Shown in pieces: positions 15,601-17,702 of a stretch of 17,702 bases of DNA. This DNA comes from an uncultured Streptococcus sp. GTDB lineage: Bacteria; Bacillota; Bacilli; Lactobacillales; Streptococcaceae. Below the pieces are notes generated by a model that worked only from the letters and a program-made list of their open reading frames with translations, ran no database searches and had not been told where the DNA came from. Numbering within the stretch: position 1 is the first letter of the stretch; the number at the start of each line of letters is the position of its first letter. The stretch is from positions 1-17,702 of the forward strand of contig NZ_CALHWC010000195.1 of the NCBI RefSeq assembly GCF_938036805.1, given 5' to 3'. The translations under genes were made by a program, and so were the position numbers.

Positions 15601-17702
15601 TCCTCGCCCAGTTACTCAAACAACAACATTTACTCGCCCAGTTTCTGTGAACAAGGTGACAGGTGTTGAAACTCCAGGTCAATGGAACAAGCCAAGCGAA
15701 GAACTTCCAAAAGTTGATTCTCCAGCAGTTACTGGCTTCACTCCAGACAAACCAAGTGTTCCAGCTGCAACTGTTACTCCTACATCTCCTAATGAAGATG
15801 AAGTAGTAAGCTACAGCCAAGATGATCAACGCGGTATCATCGAGTATGTAACAGATGGACAAAACGGTGTTCCAGCTAAGACTCTTTACACAGACGGTGT
15901 TACAGGTAAATCAGGGGAAGATGTTGTTTATTCAACTGCTAGCCGTATCGCTCAACTTCAACAAGCAGGTTACAAACTTGTAAGTGATGGCTTCACTCAA
16001 CCAAGTGGTCAGAAGTTTGATAACGATAAGACAAAAGACCAAGTTTGGAAAGTTGTCGTAACCCCACGCGTGGATGACAATACGAATCCAGCTGATTTGA
16101 ACAGCAAGGTTACACGTACCATCAAGTATCAATACGCAGATGGTCAAACAGCGGGTCGTCCAGCTCTGAAAGCTCCTGTAACTCAAGAAGCAGCCTTCAC
16201 ACGTACTGGTAAAATAAATGCTGTAACTGGTGAAAAGACCTTCACTGCATGGACACCAGCTACGAAAGAATTGGCACAAGAAGCTACACCAGTAGTAACT
16301 GGATTCGTGGCAGATAAGGCCAATGTAGCAGCGAAGACAGTGAAAGCTGGCGACGCTAACAGTGAAGAAGTTGTACAATACAAGAAGCTCGGTTCATACG
16401 TACCAAATGTACCAGACGGACTTCCAAAAGTACCAAATCTTCCATATCCAAACGATCCAAATAACCCAACTAAGCCGGGAACAGATCTTCCAGTGGTACC
16501 ACATGTACCAGGAACTACACCAGTAGGCCCAGATGGTACTACGCCATTGACACCGAAAGATCCGAGCGATCCAAGCAAGGGTTACAACCCACCACCAATT
16601 CCAAGTGATCCAACACAGGATACACCAATCAATTATGTTAAAGATGGTCAAAAAGCGATTATCACATTCGTAGACCAAGATGATAACAACAAGGAAGTTG
16701 GTAAGGTCGTTGAAAGCGGTAAGTCAGGTGAGCCAATCGGTACAACTAACTACGCAACCCGTCTGAAAGAATTGACAGACAAGGGCTATGAAGTTGTGAA
16801 CGATGAGTTCAAGGGACCTAAGACCTTCGATAACGATGATAAGAAGGACCAACAATTTGTGGTTACTCTTCGTCATGGTAAAGAAGCAATCAAGGATCCA
16901 GCAGAACTTAACAAGAAGGTTACACGTACCATCAAGTATCAATACGCAGATGGTCAAACAGCGGGTCGTCCAGCTCTGAAAGCTCCAGTAACTCAAGAAG
17001 CAGCCTTCACACGTACAGGTGAACGTAACCGTGTAACTGGCGTTGAAACCTTCGGCGCATGGACACCAGCTACGAAAGAATTGGCACAAGAAGCTACACC
17101 AGTAGTAACTGGATTCGTGGCAGATAAGGCTAATGTAGCAGCGAAGACAGTGACTCCTGATGATAAGGATAGCGAAGAAGTTGTACAATACAAGAAGCTC
17201 GGTTCATACGTACCAAATGTACCAGATGGACTTCCAAAAGTACCAAACCTTCCATATCCAAACAATCCAACAGATCCAACGAAACCAGGTACTGACCTTC
17301 CAGTAATTCCAAATGTACCAGGCACTACCCCAGTAGGCCCAGATGGTACAACACCATTGACACCGAAAGATCCGAGCGATCCAAGCAAGGGTTACAACCC
17401 ACCACCAATTCCAAGTGATCCAACACAGGATACACCAATCAATTATGTTAAAGATGGTCAAAAAGCGATTATCACATTCGTAGACCAAGATGATAACAAC
17501 AAGGAAGTTGGTAAGGTAGTTGAAAGCGGTAAGTCAGGTGAGCCAATCGGTACAACTAACTACGCAGCTCGTCTGAAAGAATTGACAGACAAGGGTTACG
17601 AAGTGGTGAACGATGAGTTCAAGGGACCTAAGACCTTCGATAACGATGATAAGAAGGACCAACAATTTGTGGTTACTCTTCGTCATGGTAAAGAAGCAAT
17701 CA
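12611..17702 (+). CDS. Large YSIRK/L-type lectin/MucBP/Mub-B2 repeat surface adhesin (3' end outside window)
   Basis: One uninterrupted frame of 1697 codons leaves the right edge. The start ATG at 12611 is preferred over the in-frame ATG at 12605 because GGAG (12599-12602) is 8 bases from the former but only 2 from the latter. The YSIRK-like signal reads YSVRK at residues 20-24, with a hydrophobic core to about 45 and likely cleavage after VVSA (47). A Ser/Ala/Glu-rich stalk covers 48-235. A bacterial L-type lectin-like domain covers about 258-500, with GADGIGF (Asp325) and LDTFWN (Asp360, Asn364) as likely metal and sugar-site residues. A MucBP domain lies at about 507-579. Mub B2-like repeats start at about 585, 681, 785, 973 and 1166, with MucBP-like modules at 888-972 and 1073-1157 and within each later unit. 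A C-terminal LPXTG anchor is expected beyond the window. The likely role is binding of mucin or other host glycans. It sits alone behind its own promoter. Confidence 0.9.
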   Translation, partial: MDKNARRRLNRASAEKRLRYSVRKFNVGVASVAVAAFMFFGGNVVSADTLAKTDSSSTSTEKTTSVPDSGEDSGANDSDSESAIEKNSTVATVAESNAVSSAASTASSTSAEDLSSKVEEKTVKSEVASKSEAALKEATSQVSKASVATSQSTAATQSEARVSPASSATAESTAVSSEAAAESAAAVEPAKVSVEKAASQAASLATASKTPNAVAKSEANSTLAAAQNEVNKGYADFRKSGESGFRSFDPQTGKTTVTKENFLDYFRLNGSATYNSYDGIVTLTPDENSKTGNFSLKSKINMNQSFKLTGGVNLGDKTQERYGADGIGFAFHTGNTTDLGADGGNLGIGGLRNATGFKLDTFWNVFTPPKGNRFDTNNTDSFQYGWAEDPRLGQFGAWVNTTHKKVRGGGIFTGGEYDRWWAETDAGSAQRLDSSDLDGRFHRFAIQYDGVTKELTVSYESNLGIKQWKKKVSTPEELMSMVVTATTGNYKNLQQFQIKRFDFYQSASVDVRYEDEQGREIAEGSVTYPQGAFKSKPYTTEQKKIPGYGFIGMKRGSLPPSGTLADWGTNGTVTYVYRRGAADVKTEKQTVTRTIEYRYRDGQTAGRPALPQTVTQTAEFTRTVTGGRPGPWSPASQNFGGVNTPSITGFTPDRTRVDGITVNAGSTPGTEIVYYEKIAPRVTTETKDVTRTVAYEYEDGVTSGRPALPREVQQNVQFTRQVSEDPVTGQKTYGNWTPSRQTVDAVDTPAIKGFTPNKTRVNSASVSPTDPSWREIVSYRKNNPKVTTETKDVTRTVAYEYEDGVTSGRPALPQPVEQTVQFTRQVSEDPVTGQKTYGNWTPARQNVAAVDSPEVAGFTPNKPRVNSASVAPTDPSWREIVSYSAATQKGSIVYRTDGKNGVEAKTLHTDNVTGNSNTPVNYTTTAKINEFKQLGYDLVSDGFTKAGGQKFDSNNNVDQKWEVVLTPRIETKQETKDVTRNVRYQYKDGVTAGRPALPRPVTQTTTFTRPVSVNKVTGVETPGQWNKPSEELPKVDSPAVTGFTPDKPSVPAATVTPTSPNEDEVVSYSQDDQRGIIEYVTDGQNGVPAKTLYTDGVTGKSGEDVVYSTASRIAQLQQAGYKLVSDGFTQPSGQKFDNDKTKDQVWKVVVTPRVDDNTNPADLNSKVTRTIKYQYADGQTAGRPALKAPVTQEAAFTRTGKINAVTGEKTFTAWTPATKELAQEATPVVTGFVADKANVAAKTVKAGDANSEEVVQYKKLGSYVPNVPDGLPKVPNLPYPNDPNNPTKPGTDLPVVPHVPGTTPVGPDGTTPLTPKDPSDPSKGYNPPPIPSDPTQDTPINYVKDGQKAIITFVDQDDNNKEVGKVVESGKSGEPIGTTNYATRLKELTDKGYEVVNDEFKGPKTFDNDDKKDQQFVVTLRHGKEAIKDPAELNKKVTRTIKYQYADGQTAGRPALKAPVTQEAAFTRTGERNRVTGVETFGAWTPATKELAQEATPVVTGFVADKANVAAKTVTPDDKDSEEVVQYKKLGSYVPNVPDGLPKVPNLPYPNNPTDPTKPGTDLPVIPNVPGTTPVGPDGTTPLTPKDPSDPSKGYNPPPIPSDPTQDTPINYVKDGQKAIITFVDQDDNNKEVGKVVESGKSGEPIGTTNYAARLKELTDKGYEVVNDEFKGPKTFDNDDKKDQQFVVTLRHGKEAI
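13382..14110 (+). other. Region encoding the L-type lectin-like domain
   Basis: Residues about 258-500 of the adhesin start at NFLDYFRLNGSATY and end near QIKRFDFY. The Ala-Asp pair in GADGIGFAFH is at the place where L-type lectins have a cis-peptide Asp that helps bind calcium. KLDTFWN is the second loop carrying Asp and Asn. Similar domains occur in serine-rich and other Gram-positive adhesins. Sugar specificity cannot be read from the sequence. Confidence 0.75.
14651..15271 (+). repeat. Two tandem Mub B2-like repeats, 312-bp period
   Basis: Residues 681-784 and 785-887 share long runs such as VTTETKDVTRTVAYEYEDG, TRQVSEDPVTGQKTYGNWTP and DPSWREIVSY. The common start GTAACAACTGAAACTAAGG occurs at 14654 and 14966, a period of 312 bp (104 residues). 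Differences cluster in the ALPREVQQN/ALPQPVEQT and SRQTVDAVDTPAIK/ARQNVAAVDSPEVA segments. Confidence 0.9.
16083..17702 (+). repeat. Two in-phase 810-bp tandem repeat units
   Basis: Units 16083-16892 and 16893-17702 align at a constant offset of exactly 810 bp (270 codons), checked at several anchors such as TACGAAAGAATTGG (16261 and 17071) and AATTATGTTAAAGATGG (16631 and 17441). Each unit encodes a B2-like domain, a proline-rich linker (KLGSYVPNVPDGLPKVPNLP, continuing to about YNPPPIPSDP) and a MucBP-like module. A run of 164 bp (16544-16707) is identical between the units. The window ends exactly in phase with the end of the second unit, so more copies may follow. Confidence 0.95.

Noticed and set aside
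15356..17488. Several minus-strand open frames of 90-170 codons opposite the adhesin repeats, some Gly- or Trp/Cys-rich
   Set aside because: They recur with the 810-bp repeat, have biased low-complexity translations and no ribosome sites, and are antisense shadows of the Pro/Thr/Val-rich coding strand.
14651..17702. CRISPR-like array because of regular repeats
   Set aside because: The repeats are long, coding and in frame, without short repeat/unique-spacer alternation.

Overview
The window is Firmicute chromosomal DNA that reads as an oral Streptococcus of the mitis/sanguinis type. The RNase HIII, signal peptidase I, ZapA, CvpA-like, MutS2, EcsAB, CcrZ and TrmB sequences are all streptococcal in character. 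The last gene carries a YSIRK-type export signal, typical of Gram-positive wall proteins. I do not assign a species.

Positions 1-3479 hold a minus-strand genome-maintenance and secretion block: rnhC (RNase HIII), lepB (signal peptidase I) 3 bp behind it, and, beyond a hairpin terminator, recD2, whose C-terminal end lies outside the window. A 149-bp divergent intergenic region separates this block from the plus-strand genes zapA, a cvpA-like gene, mutS2 and trxA. The order rnhC-zapA-cvpA-mutS2-trxA resembles that of Bacillus, without polX between cvpA and mutS2.

Positions 7400-8169 are a graveyard of two broken insertion sequences: an IS1182-like transposase N-terminus followed by a decayed IS3-family element. 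Next come a small membrane-anchored coiled-coil protein and a HIT-family protein on the minus strand. Diverging from them are ecsA-ecsB (ABC exporter), then ccrZ-trmB (APH-fold cell-cycle kinase plus tRNA m7G46 methyltransferase) from their own promoter. Three gene pairs (zapA/cvpA, ecsA/ecsB, ccrZ/trmB) overlap through ATGA.

From 12312 to the right edge the window changes character. After a strong terminator comes a promoter, a leader with a 17-bp hairpin, and one very large gene of at least 1697 codons that runs off the end. It encodes a surface adhesin: YSIRK-like signal, Ser/Ala-rich stalk, bacterial L-type lectin domain, MucBP domain, then alternating Mub B2-like and MucBP-like repeats. 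These end in two in-phase 810-bp tandem units (270 residues each) containing a proline-rich linker. The adhesin is the main accessory feature. No CRISPR array, tRNA, rRNA or phage genes were seen.
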